Source of the DNA: Firmicutes bacterium HGW-Firmicutes-1
GTDB taxonomy: Bacteria; Bacillota; Clostridia; Lachnospirales; Vallitaleaceae
Reading direction: 5' to 3'
NCBI GenBank assembly: GCA_002841625.1
Contig: PHAG01000017.1
Coordinates: forward strand, 1-45,867
Length of the DNA: 45,867 nucleotides
Below the pieces are notes generated by a model. That model was not told the origin of the DNA. It was given only the letters and a program-made list of their open reading frames with translations, and did not search any database. Each line of letters opens with the position of its first letter. Positions within the stretch are counted from its first letter, which is position 1. The position numbers and the translations under genes were made by a program. Positions 14,690 through 24,003 of this stretch are shown piece after piece.

Positions 14690-16462
14690 ATGATAACATT
14701 GAGAATCAACAACAAGACGGTAGAAGTAGAAGAAGGCACGACTATATTACAAGCAGCAAAAATGAATGGTATTTTGATCCCGAATTTATGTTATCTTCAT
14801 AATGTTCATGAGTGCGGATCTTGTAGAATTTGTGTTGTAGAAGTAGAAGGGAATAAAAACCTTCAAGCATCTTGCATTACAAAAGTGCAGGAGGGGATGA
14901 ACATTCATACTCATACGGAAGAAGTAAGAAAGACAAGAAAAATTATTTATGAATTAATGATTTCTGATCATAATAAGGATTGTTTAAGCTGTACTAGAAA
15001 TCAGAGCTGTGAACTTCAAGAGCTTGGTGAATTATTAGGAATTGATCAGCAGCGATATGAAGGTCTGCACTCAAAGAACATTGTTGAGACTAGTAATCCT
15101 TCAATTGAACGGGATATGTCCAAATGTATTTTGTGTAGAAGGTGTGTTACGATCTGTAATGAAATACAAGGTGTCGGTGTAATCAACCCACAAAACAGAG
15201 GTTTTGAAACCCTTGTAGGACCAACGGAAGGCTTAGAAATGATAGATGTTAATTGTACTTTCTGTGGTCAATGTACAACAGTCTGTCCAGTTGGCGCATT
15301 AAAAGAAAAGGATTCTATAAAAGATGTTTGGAGGGCAATAGAAGATCCATCAAAAAGAGTAGTAGTTCAAACAGCACCTGCTGTAAGAGCAGCTTTAGGT
15401 GAAGAATTTGGTTATCCAGCAGGTACATTGGTTACCGGTAAAATGGCTGCAGCACTAAGAGAATTAGGGTTTGATGATGTGTTTGATACAAACTTTGCAG
15501 CAGATTTAACGATCATTGAAGAAGGAAACGAATTGCTCAAGAGATTGAAAGCAGCATTAGGCGGTGGAGAAGCTACGCTACCTATGATTACAAGCTGTAG
15601 CCCAGGATGGATCAAATATATTGAACATACCTTCCCAAATGAATTAAATAATCTTTCCACTTGTAAATCGCCCCATATGATGTTGGGTGCATTAACGAAG
15701 TCCTTCTATGCAGAAAAAATAGGAGTAGCCCCAGAAGACTTTTATGTTGTTTCAGTAATGCCATGTACGGCAAAGAAATATGAAATAACAAGAGAAGTAA
15801 TGGACAAAGATGTAGATGCAGTTCTTACAACTAGAGAACTAGCCAAAATGATAAAGGATGCAGGTATTGACTTCTGTAATTTAGAAGATAGCACCTTCGA
15901 CAATCCATTAGGCTTATCCTCTGGAGCAGCTGACATTTTTGGTACTACAGGTGGAGTTATGGAAGCAGCTCTTCGTACAGTTTATGAAGTAGTAACAGGC
16001 GACGAACTACCATTTGATGGCCTTCATGTAGAACCTATTATGGGATTTGAAGGAATAAAAACAGCAGAGGTCACAATTACACATACTGTACCAGATTGGG
16101 AAATATTAAAAGGTGTAACCGTAAAAATTGCAGTTGCTAGTGGTTTGTCTAATGCTCAAAAGCTTGTTAAAGAAATTCATGAAGGAACTTCACCATACCA
16201 TTTTATCGAAATCATGTGTTGTCCAAATGGATGTATTAGCGGCGGAGGTCAACCAAGACCAACAACAGATGAGATTCGACTCAAACGCATGGAAGCCATT
16301 TATAGAGAAGATGATGAAAAAACGCTTAGAAAGTCTCATGAAAATCCATTTATCACGAAGCTATACGAAGATTTCCTAAAAGAACCACTAGGCCATAAGT
16401 CACACGAATTATTGCATACAACTTATGTGAAACGTGGAAAGTTTAATGAATTTTTAGAGTAG
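14690..16462 (+). CDS. hydA: [FeFe]-hydrogenase catalytic subunit
   Basis: A 590-aa [FeFe] hydrogenase. An N-terminal [2Fe-2S] ferredoxin domain (CYLHNVHECGSCRICVVEVE, around residues 34-53) is followed by the His-Cys3 cluster site (HNKDCLSCTRNQSC), two [4Fe-4S] motifs (CILCRRCVTICNE; CTFCGQCTTVCPVG) and the H-cluster domain with TSCSPGW (around residue 300), MPCTAKKYE (around residue 357) and MCCPNGCISGGGQP (around residue 508). All H-cluster cysteines are present. It evolves or oxidises H2 using electrons from the HydB/HydC subunits. It is the last gene of the operon, 12 bp after hydB, and is followed by a strong terminator. The maturases HydEFG are not in the window. Confidence 0.96.
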   Translation: MITLRINNKTVEVEEGTTILQAAKMNGILIPNLCYLHNVHECGSCRICVVEVEGNKNLQASCITKVQEGMNIHTHTEEVRKTRKIIYELMISDHNKDCLSCTRNQSCELQELGELLGIDQQRYEGLHSKNIVETSNPSIERDMSKCILCRRCVTICNEIQGVGVINPQNRGFETLVGPTEGLEMIDVNCTFCGQCTTVCPVGALKEKDSIKDVWRAIEDPSKRVVVQTAPAVRAALGEEFGYPAGTLVTGKMAAALRELGFDDVFDTNFAADLTIIEEGNELLKRLKAALGGGEATLPMITSCSPGWIKYIEHTFPNELNNLSTCKSPHMMLGALTKSFYAEKIGVAPEDFYVVSVMPCTAKKYEITREVMDKDVDAVLTTRELAKMIKDAGIDFCNLEDSTFDNPLGLSSGAADIFGTTGGVMEAALRTVYEVVTGDELPFDGLHVEPIMGFEGIKTAEVTITHTVPDWEILKGVTVKIAVASGLSNAQKLVKEIHEGTSPYHFIEIMCCPNGCISGGGQPRPTTDEIRLKRMEAIYREDDEKTLRKSHENPFITKLYEDFLKEPLGHKSHELLHTTYVKRGKFNEFLE

Positions 16463-16480
16463 ATTTGAAGTAGGATCATA

Positions 16481-16524
16481 AAACAAAAAGGTGCCATTTA
16501 GTTGGGACCTTTTTGTTTTTATAT
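16481..16524 (+). terminator. Intrinsic terminator of the hydrogenase operon
   Basis: AAACAAAAAGGT (16481-16492) pairs perfectly with ACCTTTTTGTTT (16507-16518), and the flanking sequences allow it to work on both strands. Confidence 0.88.
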
Positions 16525-16553
16525 TGGGGTTTAGAAAGCTAGTAAGTCATCTA

Positions 16554-16568
16554 CGGGCGAAAAAATGG
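16554..16568 (+). repeat. Fragment resembling the hairpin-element apex
   Basis: CGGGCGAAAAAATGG differs by one extra A from the 3' end of the apex plus stem of the hairpin element 130 bp further on. It may be a relic of an earlier copy, but it is only 15 bp long. Confidence 0.3.
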
Positions 16569-16595
16569 TTGTATGGCTAGGTTTTGGTTATGCGT

Positions 16596-16759
16596 AAAGA
16601 TGTACTGTTAGGAACTGAAGAGATTATATTTATACGCTTATATGAGGATGGGTAGGTGCCATTTTTCTGGCTTTACCCTTCGGCCAGTCGGGCGAAAAAT
16701 GGCACCTACCCATCCTCATATTTTGTGATTGACTCTTCAGTTCCTAACAGTGCATCTTT
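16596..16759 (+). repeat. Large dispersed hairpin element, copy 2
   Basis: Outer stem: 16596-16622 pairs with 16733-16759 (27 bp, one G-T wobble). An internal loop has about 18 nt on the 5' side and 12 nt on the 3' side. Inner stem: 16641-16667 pairs with 16694-16720 (27 perfect bp). The 26-nt apex (16668-16693) matches copy 1 at 23 of 26 positions, while the stems beyond the apical CATTTTTC/GAAAAATG are unrelated to copy 1. It lies in the 940-base gene-free stretch between hydA and trpE, which also holds the terminator before it and the trp leader after it; 16760-16876 shows nothing recognisable. Confidence 0.9.
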
Positions 16760-16876
16760 TTTGTGAATCTCGAAACAACATAGTTTTATAACCATTCTTT
16801 GAAACAGCAATTCACATTTCTATAACCCTTGTTTTTATGCACAATTTAAATCAACATCTTCACATAATTTTACATC

Positions 16877-16905
16877 TTTACACTAAAGTATTTATATGCT
16901 ATAAT
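16877..16905 (+). promoter_or_regulatory. SigA promoter of the trp leader
   Basis: TTTACA (16877-16882) and TATAAT (16900-16905) are separated by 17 bp. The start of transcription would be near 16912, just before the T-box stem I. Confidence 0.85.
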
Positions 16906-16929
16906 GCAAATAATTAAATAATATAAAAT

Positions 16930-17176
16930 CAATGATTGGAAGTAGTATCCTATAGAGGATGTTTCAGCGAGCTGTCGATTGGTGTGAGGTACAGTACAGA
17001 GGAAATAGGTGAATGGGTCCAGGAGATTCAAGATGAAAAGAAATGAGTAGTTGTAGACGGGAGCTCCCGTTATAGAGCAAAGGTATCGAATCTCAGGGGA
17101 TTCCGTATTGGATTTAACATTACTTAATATATTGAGTGGCACAACATTTTGTCTCAAACACAGGGTGTTTTTTTTG
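16930..17176 (+). promoter_or_regulatory. Tryptophan T-box riboswitch
   Basis: Stem I carries an AGTAGTATCC segment (16941-16950) and CCTAT (16949-16953) pairing with ATAGG (17005-17009); the following specifier loop contains TGG (17014-17016), the Trp codon. Further stems are at ACGGGAGCTCCCGT (17057-17070) and GAATC...GGATTC (17088-17103). The T-box bulge is TGGC (17137-17140), suited to a tRNA with discriminator G such as tRNA(Trp), closed by TTGAG/CTCAA. The competing terminator is AAACAC (17156-17161) / GTGTTT (17165-17170) plus T-run. Uncharged tRNA(Trp) would allow readthrough into trpE. Confidence 0.8.
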
Positions 17177-17209
17177 TTCTAAAAGTTAATTAAGTAACCC
17201 CTATTTTTT

Positions 17210-17324
17210 ATGTGATTGGTTTTTCGCTCAATCATATAAAATGCGTACTTGATCATAAGCAATTGGGTGGTATAGCGAACAATGACCAGTTTCGTCCCAT
17301 AAAGGGAGGAGATTGGTCTTTTTT
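17210..17324 (+). promoter_or_regulatory. Orphan second T-box antiterminator/terminator
   Basis: A hairpin ATGTGATTG (17210-17218) / CAATCATAT (17229-17237) is followed by a canonical T-box sequence, GGGTGGTATAGCG (17265-17277), and a terminator GACCA (17284-17288) / TGGTC (17314-17318) with inner CCC/GGG pairing and six Ts. Only about 85 nt separate it from the first terminator, too little for a stem I, and no specifier loop is visible. Its bulge TGGT would pair with a tRNA of discriminator A, unlike the first T-box. Confidence 0.7.
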
Positions 17325-17402
17325 ATTTACTAGGAAACTTAATTAACGCTCATCCTATAATAAAAATCACGAAGCGGCTTTCATAATATAAGGAGAATTA
17401 GA

Positions 17403-18797
17403 ATGGAGAAAAAAGTACTTAAAACATATGTGCAAACAATGATAGGTGATACAGAGACACCAATTACCCTTTATCAAAAATATGTAAGAAAGGGTGAGGG
17501 TTTTCTACTAGAAAGCAAAGAGCAACCAAAAGGTCGATATTCCTTTTTAGCTACAAATCCATTTATCGTAGTTAAAGCGCATGACAATCAAATTGCCATT
17601 ACTACAAAGGGAAAAACAATTATAAAAGAAGGTAAACCATTAGAGGAGGTTAAGCGCATCATTGATGGATACGACATCATCAATGAGACAAAGCTACCTT
17701 TTGTAGGTGGAGCGGTAGGAACAGTTGGATATGATACGATTAAGCAGTATGAAAAAATTCCAGCGATGAATATTGATTCTATCGGCACGCCAGACGTACA
17801 TCTTATGTTTGTCAAAGAAGGAATCGCTTATGATCATTTTAATCACACCATTTATATAGTAGCCCTTGAAGAAGACAACGATCAAGGAAGGGAATTGGCA
17901 GAAGAGCGAATTTATGAAATAAAGATGATGCTAAAAAAAGATATTATTTTTGATGAAGAGGATATAGAAAGTGAAAAACTTGTTTTCCAAAGCAACGTCA
18001 GTAAAAAAACCTTTGAAGATGCCGTTAATAAGGCAAAGTCGTATATATATGAGGGAGATATTTTTCAAGTTGTATTATCTCAAAGATGGAGTGCAAGATG
18101 TGAAACGTCCCCCTTTACACTTTATAGAAGATTAAGACGCTTAAATCCATCACCATATATGTATTATTTTAAATTTGATGACTATGACATTGTAGGGAGT
18201 TCACCTGAGATGCTAGTAGAGCTTATGGATGGTAAAATATCTAATTGTCCTATAGCGGGTACAAGACGACGAGGTAAAACAGAGGAAGAAGATAAATTAC
18301 TGGCAGAGGATTTAATGGGAGATGAGAAAGAAATTGCAGAACATATAATGCTTGTAGATTTAGGTAGAAATGATATGGGTAAGGTGTCTAAAATAGGTAC
18401 AGTAAATGTTGCAAAATATATGGAAGTTCAAAATTATTCCCACGTAATGCACATTGTATCCTTGGTAGAGGGCGAAAAGAGAGATGACCAAGATATGTTT
18501 CAAGTTCTTATGAGCTTTTTACCAGCAGGAACCTTATCTGGAGCACCTAAAATAAGAGCAATGGAGATTATTGAAGAGTTGGAGATATCTAAAAGAGGAA
18601 TTTATGGTGGTGCAATTGGGTACTTTGGCTTTAATCAAACAATGGATATGTGTATTGCTATTCGCACCATGGTCATAAAAGACAATGTAGTTCATATTCA
18701 AGCAGGAGCTGGGATTGTAGCAGATTCAATCGCAGAAGCAGAGTATGAGGAAACTAGAAACAAGGCACAAGCACTCATTACTGCAATTAATAATTAG
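17403..18797 (+). CDS. trpE: Anthranilate synthase component I
   Basis: A 464-aa chorismate-utilising enzyme that makes anthranilate with ammonia delivered by TrpG. The N-terminal GFLLES motif (around residues 33-38) is the tryptophan-binding feedback site. The catalytic C-terminal half has IFQVVLSQRW (around residues 220-229), GSSPEML, CPIAGTRRRG (around residues 281-290), LVDLGRNDMGKV and PAGTLSGAPK (around residues 377-386). It is first in a complete trpEGDCFBA operon behind the T-box leader; AAGGAG precedes the ATG. PabB and isochorismate synthases share the fold, but LLES and the operon settle the call. Confidence 0.96.
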   Translation: MEKKVLKTYVQTMIGDTETPITLYQKYVRKGEGFLLESKEQPKGRYSFLATNPFIVVKAHDNQIAITTKGKTIIKEGKPLEEVKRIIDGYDIINETKLPFVGGAVGTVGYDTIKQYEKIPAMNIDSIGTPDVHLMFVKEGIAYDHFNHTIYIVALEEDNDQGRELAEERIYEIKMMLKKDIIFDEEDIESEKLVFQSNVSKKTFEDAVNKAKSYIYEGDIFQVVLSQRWSARCETSPFTLYRRLRRLNPSPYMYYFKFDDYDIVGSSPEMLVELMDGKISNCPIAGTRRRGKTEEEDKLLAEDLMGDEKEIAEHIMLVDLGRNDMGKVSKIGTVNVAKYMEVQNYSHVMHIVSLVEGEKRDDQDMFQVLMSFLPAGTLSGAPKIRAMEIIEELEISKRGIYGGAIGYFGFNQTMDMCIAIRTMVIKDNVVHIQAGAGIVADSIAEAEYEETRNKAQALITAINN

Positions 18798-18810
18798 AGG
18801 AGGGACAAAT

Positions 18811-19371
18811 ATGATATTACTGATTGATAACTACGATTCTTTTACTTACAACCTATATCAATTCATTGGAGAGTACGATGACCAAATTGTCGTTTACAGG
18901 AATGATGAAATAACAGGTAAGGAAATTTTAGAAATGAAGCCTGATAAAGTGGTTATTTCACCAGGTCCAAAGGCACCAAAGGAAGCTGGGAATTGTCTCG
19001 AGATTATTAAGCAGGTTGCAGGAATCATACCAATATTAGGAATATGCTTGGGGCATCAATGCATTGGAGAAGCTTTTGGAGGAAATATTGTTCATGCAAA
19101 AACTCTGTTTCATGGTAAAAGTTCAGTAATTCATCTTGAAAAAGATAAATTATTTAAAGGCATTGATGAAGAACTAACGGTTGCAAGATATCATTCATTG
19201 GTAGTTGAGTATGAGTCCATACCAGATTGTTTTGAAATATTATCTATATCAGATGATGATGAAATCATGGCTATGAAGCATAAGGATTATGAAATATATG
19301 GTTTGCAATTTCATCCAGAATCAGTTTTAACACAAAATGGAAAGAAAATAATTGAGAATTTTATTCTGTAA
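18811..19371 (+). CDS. trpG: Anthranilate synthase component II (glutamine amidotransferase)
   Basis: A 186-aa class I glutamine amidotransferase. It has the start LLIDNYDSFTYNL, the nucleophile in GICLGHQCIGEAFGG (around residues 76-90) and the catalytic His-Glu in LQFHPESVL (around residues 167-175). It hydrolyses glutamine and channels ammonia to TrpE. An upstream in-frame extension to 18745 overlaps trpE, but the ATG at 18811 follows GAGGAGGGA and gives the normal N-terminus. It could also serve p-aminobenzoate synthesis as in Bacillus; no pabB is in the window. Confidence 0.95.
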   Translation: MILLIDNYDSFTYNLYQFIGEYDDQIVVYRNDEITGKEILEMKPDKVVISPGPKAPKEAGNCLEIIKQVAGIIPILGICLGHQCIGEAFGGNIVHAKTLFHGKSSVIHLEKDKLFKGIDEELTVARYHSLVVEYESIPDCFEILSISDDDEIMAMKHKDYEIYGLQFHPESVLTQNGKKIIENFIL

Positions 19372-19439
19372 ATTGATTTTCTAAAGGATATGTTAGGATA
19401 CCTAAAAAATAAATACATCCTATAAAGGAGTGGAAAAAA

Positions 19440-20459
19440 ATGATTCAAAAACAAATTGAAAGTGTGATAGCAGGAAACCATTTAACGGAAGAAGAAATGA
19501 TTGGTTGTATGACTAAAATCATGAGTGGAGAAGTTGCAGATACTCAAATTGCTAGTTTTTTAACTGCTTTGAAATATAAAGGAGAAGCTATATCAGAAAT
19601 CGTTGGTGGAGCTAAGGTCTTAAGAGAAAAAGCAGATGTGGTAGAGCTACAAAATTACTATACCGTGGATACTTGTGGAACAGGTGGAGATAAGCTCGGA
19701 ACCTTTAATATTTCTACTGCAGTTGCTATATTAGTAGCAGCAGCTGGAGTATCCGTTGTTAAGCACGGCAACAGATCTGTCTCAAGTAAGTGCGGAAGCG
19801 CGGACGTGCTGGAAGCATTGGGAATAAAAATTGATTTGCTGCCAGAGCAAGTGGAGGCGTGTGTGAAGGAAATTAATATTGGATTTTTCTTTGCACCGAC
19901 CTTTCATAAAGCAATGCGATTTGTAGGGAAAACTAGAAAAGAGCTAGGGTTTAGAACTATCTTTAATATACTAGGACCCCTAGCAAACCCTGCCAATGCG
20001 AAGGCACAGGTCTTAGGCGTATTTGATGAAGCACTAACTGAGCCAATGGCAGAGGTATTGAAAAATCTAGGAGTAGAAAAGGCATTGGTAGTAAATGGTA
20101 AGGATGGGTTAGACGAATTGTCAACAACTTCTGAAACTAAGATTACTGAATTAAAGGAAGGTAAGATAACAACCTATATGATTGAACCGGAATTTTTTGG
20201 TTTTGAAAGAGCAACGACAGAAGACATAAAGGGTGGCGATGCCCAGGAAAATGCTCAAATTATTAAAGCACTTTTTAATGGTCAAAAGGGCTATAAGAGA
20301 GATATTCTTCTTCTTAATGCTGCTGCAGCACTTTATGTTGGCAAAAAGGCAGAGGGCTTGACTGAAGGGATTCTGATAGCAAAAGAGCTTATTGATTCAG
20401 GAAAGGTAATGAAAAAATTAGAAGAATTTATTACCTATACCAACAGTTTCGAGGATTAA
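19440..20459 (+). CDS. trpD: Anthranilate phosphoribosyltransferase
   Basis: A 339-aa enzyme of the usual length that transfers phosphoribose from PRPP to anthranilate. It shows the glycine-rich TCGTGGDKLGTFNIST (around residues 78-93) for PRPP, KHGNRSVSSKCGSADVLEALG split around residues 107-127, and FNILGPLANPA (around residues 178-188). An AAAGGAGTGG site precedes the ATG. A 68-bp gap after trpG has no terminator-like hairpin, so it is still within the operon. Confidence 0.96.
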   Translation: MIQKQIESVIAGNHLTEEEMIGCMTKIMSGEVADTQIASFLTALKYKGEAISEIVGGAKVLREKADVVELQNYYTVDTCGTGGDKLGTFNISTAVAILVAAAGVSVVKHGNRSVSSKCGSADVLEALGIKIDLLPEQVEACVKEINIGFFFAPTFHKAMRFVGKTRKELGFRTIFNILGPLANPANAKAQVLGVFDEALTEPMAEVLKNLGVEKALVVNGKDGLDELSTTSETKITELKEGKITTYMIEPEFFGFERATTEDIKGGDAQENAQIIKALFNGQKGYKRDILLLNAAAALYVGKKAEGLTEGILIAKELIDSGKVMKKLEEFITYTNSFED

Positions 20460-20475
20460 GTAGAAGGAGGATCTT

Positions 20476-21261
20476 ATGGCAGATAGAATATATCTCAAAG
20501 ATATTGTAAACAGTAAACAAATTAGAAATGAAAAGCAGGTTTTTCATATTGAGGATATGATGAAGCAAATTGAAGCATTGGATAATAGGCCTTCCTTTAG
20601 AGATGCATTAGCAAAAAATGGTTTGTCTATTATCGGAGAGATTAAAAAAGCATCACCTTCAAAAGGGATCATTAGAGAAGATTTTAATCCCATTGAAATA
20701 GCAAAGGTATATGAAACTGCAGTAGATGCAATTTCAGTATTAACAGAAGAAGATTACTTTCTAGGCAGGGATGTTTATTTAAAGGAAATTAGTGAACTGG
20801 TGAAGCTACCGACATTATGTAAGGATTTTATATTGATTCCAGAACAAATCTATAAGGCAAAACTTTTAGGTGCAAGTGCAGTTTTACTGATTGTTGCAAT
20901 ACTAACAAATGAACAATTAAAGGAATATATAGATGTAGCGAAAAGTGTAGGAATGGATGCTCTTGTTGAAATCCATACAAAACAGGAGCTTGAAAGAGCT
21001 CTTCAAGTAGGGGCGACTATCATGGGTATTAACAATAGAAACCTTGAATCTTTTAAAACAGATCTTAATGTAACCCTTGAGCTACGACCATTTATACCAG
21101 AAGGTATCATAGTTGTAAGTGAAAGTGGAATACATACCACCCAAGACATTAAGCAGCTTACAGAAGCAAATATAGATGCTATTTTAGTTGGAGAAAGTTT
21201 TATGAGAACAGATGACATTGGGCAACATGCTAAGGAGTTAAAATATGCTTACAAAGGTTAA
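20476..21261 (+). CDS. trpC: Indole-3-glycerol phosphate synthase
   Basis: A 261-aa TIM-barrel enzyme that closes the indole ring. It has IIGEIKKASPSKGII (around residues 52-66) with the substrate-binding lysines, LTEEDYFLG (around residues 88-96), LPTLCKDFI (around residues 112-120) and VSESGIHT (around residues 214-221). It starts at an ATG after AGAAGGAGG, 16 bp after trpD. Its 3' end overlaps the trpF start by 17 bp, so the two are probably translationally coupled. They are separate proteins here, not the enterobacterial TrpCF fusion. Confidence 0.96.
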   Translation: MADRIYLKDIVNSKQIRNEKQVFHIEDMMKQIEALDNRPSFRDALAKNGLSIIGEIKKASPSKGIIREDFNPIEIAKVYETAVDAISVLTEEDYFLGRDVYLKEISELVKLPTLCKDFILIPEQIYKAKLLGASAVLLIVAILTNEQLKEYIDVAKSVGMDALVEIHTKQELERALQVGATIMGINNRNLESFKTDLNVTLELRPFIPEGIIVVSESGIHTTQDIKQLTEANIDAILVGESFMRTDDIGQHAKELKYAYKG

Positions 21262-21871
21262 AGTATGCGGGATTAAAACTGAGGAAGAGGTTCAAATGAT
21301 TAACCTATATCCTGTGAACTATGTGGGATTCATTTTTGCCCCAAGTAAAAGGCAGGTAACAGAAGAAAGGGCAATAGTGCTTAGGCCGCTTTTTCGTAAA
21401 GATATTAAAGTCGTCGGAGTATTTGTTGATGAAGAACCTCAACGAGTGAATGAACTCATTAAGAGTTGCTCTCTTGATGTTGTACAACTACACGGAAATG
21501 AAACTGTGGAGTATTGTAATCATATGCAAGCTAAGGTGTGGAAAACAATATGCGTAAAAGATGAAGATAGTCTATACTCGATTCAAAAATATTCAACATC
21601 AGTGGAGGGTATATTATTAGATACCTATAGCAAAGATGAACGAGGAGGTACTGGTAAAACCTTTCATTGGGGTATGGTAAAGGAATTATCAAAAACCCAT
21701 ACTATTATTTTAGCAGGAGGTCTTACACCTGAAAATATTGTTCAGGCAATAAAAACAGTAATGCCACAAGTTGTAGATCTGAACTCAGGGTTAGAGACAA
21801 ATTTAATGAAAGATAACGATAAAATCAGCAAGTTATTTTCAAAGCTTAAGGAGGAAAATTGGAATGAATAA
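21245..21871 (+). CDS. trpF: Phosphoribosylanthranilate isomerase
   Basis: A 208-aa TIM-barrel isomerase. The N-terminal [10 protein letters not shown] carries the catalytic cysteine (C8). [31 protein letters not shown] (around residues 121-139) with the catalytic aspartate and [10 protein letters not shown] (around residues 156-165) are all intact. It catalyses the Amadori rearrangement between the TrpD and TrpC steps. AAGGAG lies inside the end of trpC, and its own end overlaps trpB by 8 bp. Confidence 0.95.
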   Translation: MLTKVKVCGIKTEEEVQMINLYPVNYVGFIFAPSKRQVTEERAIVLRPLFRKDIKVVGVFVDEEPQRVNELIKSCSLDVVQLHGNETVEYCNHMQAKVWKTICVKDEDSLYSIQKYSTSVEGILLDTYSKDERGGTGKTFHWGMVKELSKTHTIILAGGLTPENIVQAIKTVMPQVVDLNSGLETNLMKDNDKISKLFSKLKEENWNE

Positions 21872-23072
21872 AAAGTTTGGTCAATTTGGAGGGCAGTACG
21901 TTCCGGAAACATTGATGTATCCCTTACAAGAATTAGAAGAAGCTTATGAAGCGTGTATGAAAGATCCAGCGTTTATGGAAGAATATATGTATTATATGAA
22001 AGATTATGTTGGTAGAGAATCACCTTTGTACTACGCAAAAAGATTTACAGAAAAATTAGGTGGTGCAAAAGTTTATTTAAAAAGAGAAGATCTAAATCAT
22101 ACAGGTGCACATAAAATTAACAATGTAATAGGGCAAGTATTGTTGGCTAAGAGAATGGGAAAGAAGAAGGTCATTGCAGAAACTGGAGCTGGTCAACATG
22201 GTGTTGCAACTGCTACGGGAGCGGCTCTATTCGATATGGAATGTACGGTATTTATGGGCGAAGAAGATGTTGCGCGTCAAGAATTAAATGTATTTAGAAT
22301 GGAGCTACTTGGTGCAAAGGTTGAAACAGTAGTTTCTGGAACAAAAACATTAAAGGATGCTACCAATGAAGCAATTAGAGAATGGGTTAAATGCGTTGAA
22401 GATACTTTTTATGTGATTGGTTCAGTTGTTGGACCTCATCCATATCCTACGATGGTAAGAGATTTTCAAAGAATCATAGGAGATGAAACCAGGAGACAAA
22501 TATTAGAAAAAGAAGGAAGACTACCGGATACGATAATTGCTTGTGTTGGTGGAGGAAGTAACGCAATGGGTATCTTTTTTCCTTTTGTTGAAGACGTCGA
22601 AGTTCAACTGATTGGTGTTGAAGCAGCAGGATTAGGGATAGAAACAGGAAAGCACGCGGTAGTTTTAGCAGAAGGTTCAGATGGGACATTGGGAGTTCTT
22701 CATGGAATGAAAACAAAGCTTTTAACCGATCAAGATGGAAATATTATACCTGCTCACTCAATATCAGCAGGCTTAGACTATCCTGGGATTGGACCAGAAC
22801 ATGCATATTTAGATGACGTTAAAAGAGCAAAATATGTCTCCATTACGGATCAAGAGGCACTTGATGGATTCGAGATGTTAACGAAGGTAGAGGGAATTAT
22901 TCCAGCTCTTGAAAGCTCTCATGCTATTGCATATGCGATGAAGTTAGCACCTACAATGTCAAAGGACAAAATCATTGTCATTAATGTTTCTGGTAGAGGA
23001 GACAAAGATACACATACGGTTATGGATTATTTTAGACAAGGCAAGCAAGGCTTAGAAAAATTAAACAAATAG
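21864..23072 (+). CDS. trpB: Tryptophan synthase beta chain
   Basis: A 402-aa PLP enzyme that condenses indole with serine. The start [17 protein letters not shown] is typical of TrpB1. The PLP lysine is in [14 protein letters not shown] (around residues 83-96), with [12 protein letters not shown] (around residues 110-121) and the phosphate-binding GGGSNAMG (around residues 229-236). It forms an alpha2-beta2 complex with TrpA. It overlaps trpF slightly and is followed directly by trpA. Confidence 0.97.
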   Translation: MNKKFGQFGGQYVPETLMYPLQELEEAYEACMKDPAFMEEYMYYMKDYVGRESPLYYAKRFTEKLGGAKVYLKREDLNHTGAHKINNVIGQVLLAKRMGKKKVIAETGAGQHGVATATGAALFDMECTVFMGEEDVARQELNVFRMELLGAKVETVVSGTKTLKDATNEAIREWVKCVEDTFYVIGSVVGPHPYPTMVRDFQRIIGDETRRQILEKEGRLPDTIIACVGGGSNAMGIFFPFVEDVEVQLIGVEAAGLGIETGKHAVVLAEGSDGTLGVLHGMKTKLLTDQDGNIIPAHSISAGLDYPGIGPEHAYLDDVKRAKYVSITDQEALDGFEMLTKVEGIIPALESSHAIAYAMKLAPTMSKDKIIVINVSGRGDKDTHTVMDYFRQGKQGLEKLNK

Positions 23073-23084
23073 GTGGTGATTGAA

Positions 23085-23867
23085 ATGAATAGAATTGATA
23101 AAAAATTCATTGAACTAAAACAAAAGAACAAAAAAGCTTTTATAGGCTTTATTACTGCAGGTGATCCAACATTAGAGGATACTGCTGCGTTAGTGCATGC
23201 GTTAGAAGAAGCGGGGACAGATATCATTGAAATTGGGATACCATACTCCGATCCATTAGCTGATGGTCCTGTAATACAGCTAGCGAATCAGAGAGCCTTT
23301 ATGAATGCAGATTTATCGGTAGCTAATATTATGGCCAAGGTGGGCTTCATTAGAAAGACAACAGAAGTACCACTTTTATATTTGGTTTATATAAATACAA
23401 TCATTGTGTATGGCAAGGAAAAATTCATGAAGGATTGTGTAGATGCAGGTATTGATGGGTTAATTATTCCAGATATGCCATTAGAAGAGCGGGAGGAGTT
23501 AATGGTTTTAATAAATGAAACCGACCTTGCACTAATTCCATTAGTAGCACCTACTTCTAAAGATAGAATTTCTAAAATAGTTGATGGTTGTAAGGGATTT
23601 GTGTACTGTGTATCTTCTTTAGGGGTAACAGGAAGGTCTTCACAATTTCATGAAGGTATTGAGGCTTACTTAAAAGATGTGAAAAGTAAAACCAATTTGC
23701 CAATTGCAGTTGGTTTTGGGATTTCAAATAAAAAGGATATAAATGCTTTATCGGACTTAGTAGATGGTGTAATTGTGGGGTCAGCCATAGTTCAAAAGGT
23801 TGCAGAAGGTAAGGGTGATATAGAGATTGTAAAAAATTTCATAAAAGAGCTAACGGTTTTATCATAA
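23085..23867 (+). CDS. trpA: Tryptophan synthase alpha chain
   Basis: A 260-aa TIM-barrel lyase that cleaves indole-3-glycerol phosphate. It has the catalytic Glu in EIGIPYSDPLADGPVIQLA (around residues 48-66), the catalytic Asp in IPDMPLEER and the phosphate loop VTGRSS (around residues 180-185). The ATG at 23085 is preceded by AGGTGGTGAT; a GTG at 23073 in the same frame lies inside that site. It is the last trp gene. No convincing terminator hairpin was found between it and the next gene. Confidence 0.95.
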   Translation: MNRIDKKFIELKQKNKKAFIGFITAGDPTLEDTAALVHALEEAGTDIIEIGIPYSDPLADGPVIQLANQRAFMNADLSVANIMAKVGFIRKTTEVPLLYLVYINTIIVYGKEKFMKDCVDAGIDGLIIPDMPLEEREELMVLINETDLALIPLVAPTSKDRISKIVDGCKGFVYCVSSLGVTGRSSQFHEGIEAYLKDVKSKTNLPIAVGFGISNKKDINALSDLVDGVIVGSAIVQKVAEGKGDIEIVKNFIKELTVLS

Positions 23868-24003
23868 TGTGTCGAAAAAAACAATGTATTATGTCTTTCA
23901 ACTTCATTTTTAGGATTTAAAAATTTAATATATTTTTAACAAAACTTTCATGATTTTTTTATTAATTAATGGTATATTTAAAAAGTTGGGGAAAGGAGTA
24001 CAT

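Noticed and set aside
16128-16379. 83-aa plus-strand frame inside hydA
   Set aside because: Overlaps the H-cluster coding region in another frame; no independent evidence.
16870-17157. 95-aa minus-strand frame over the trp leader
   Set aside because: It covers the promoter and T-box RNA; the RNA structure explains the region and there is no ribosome binding site.
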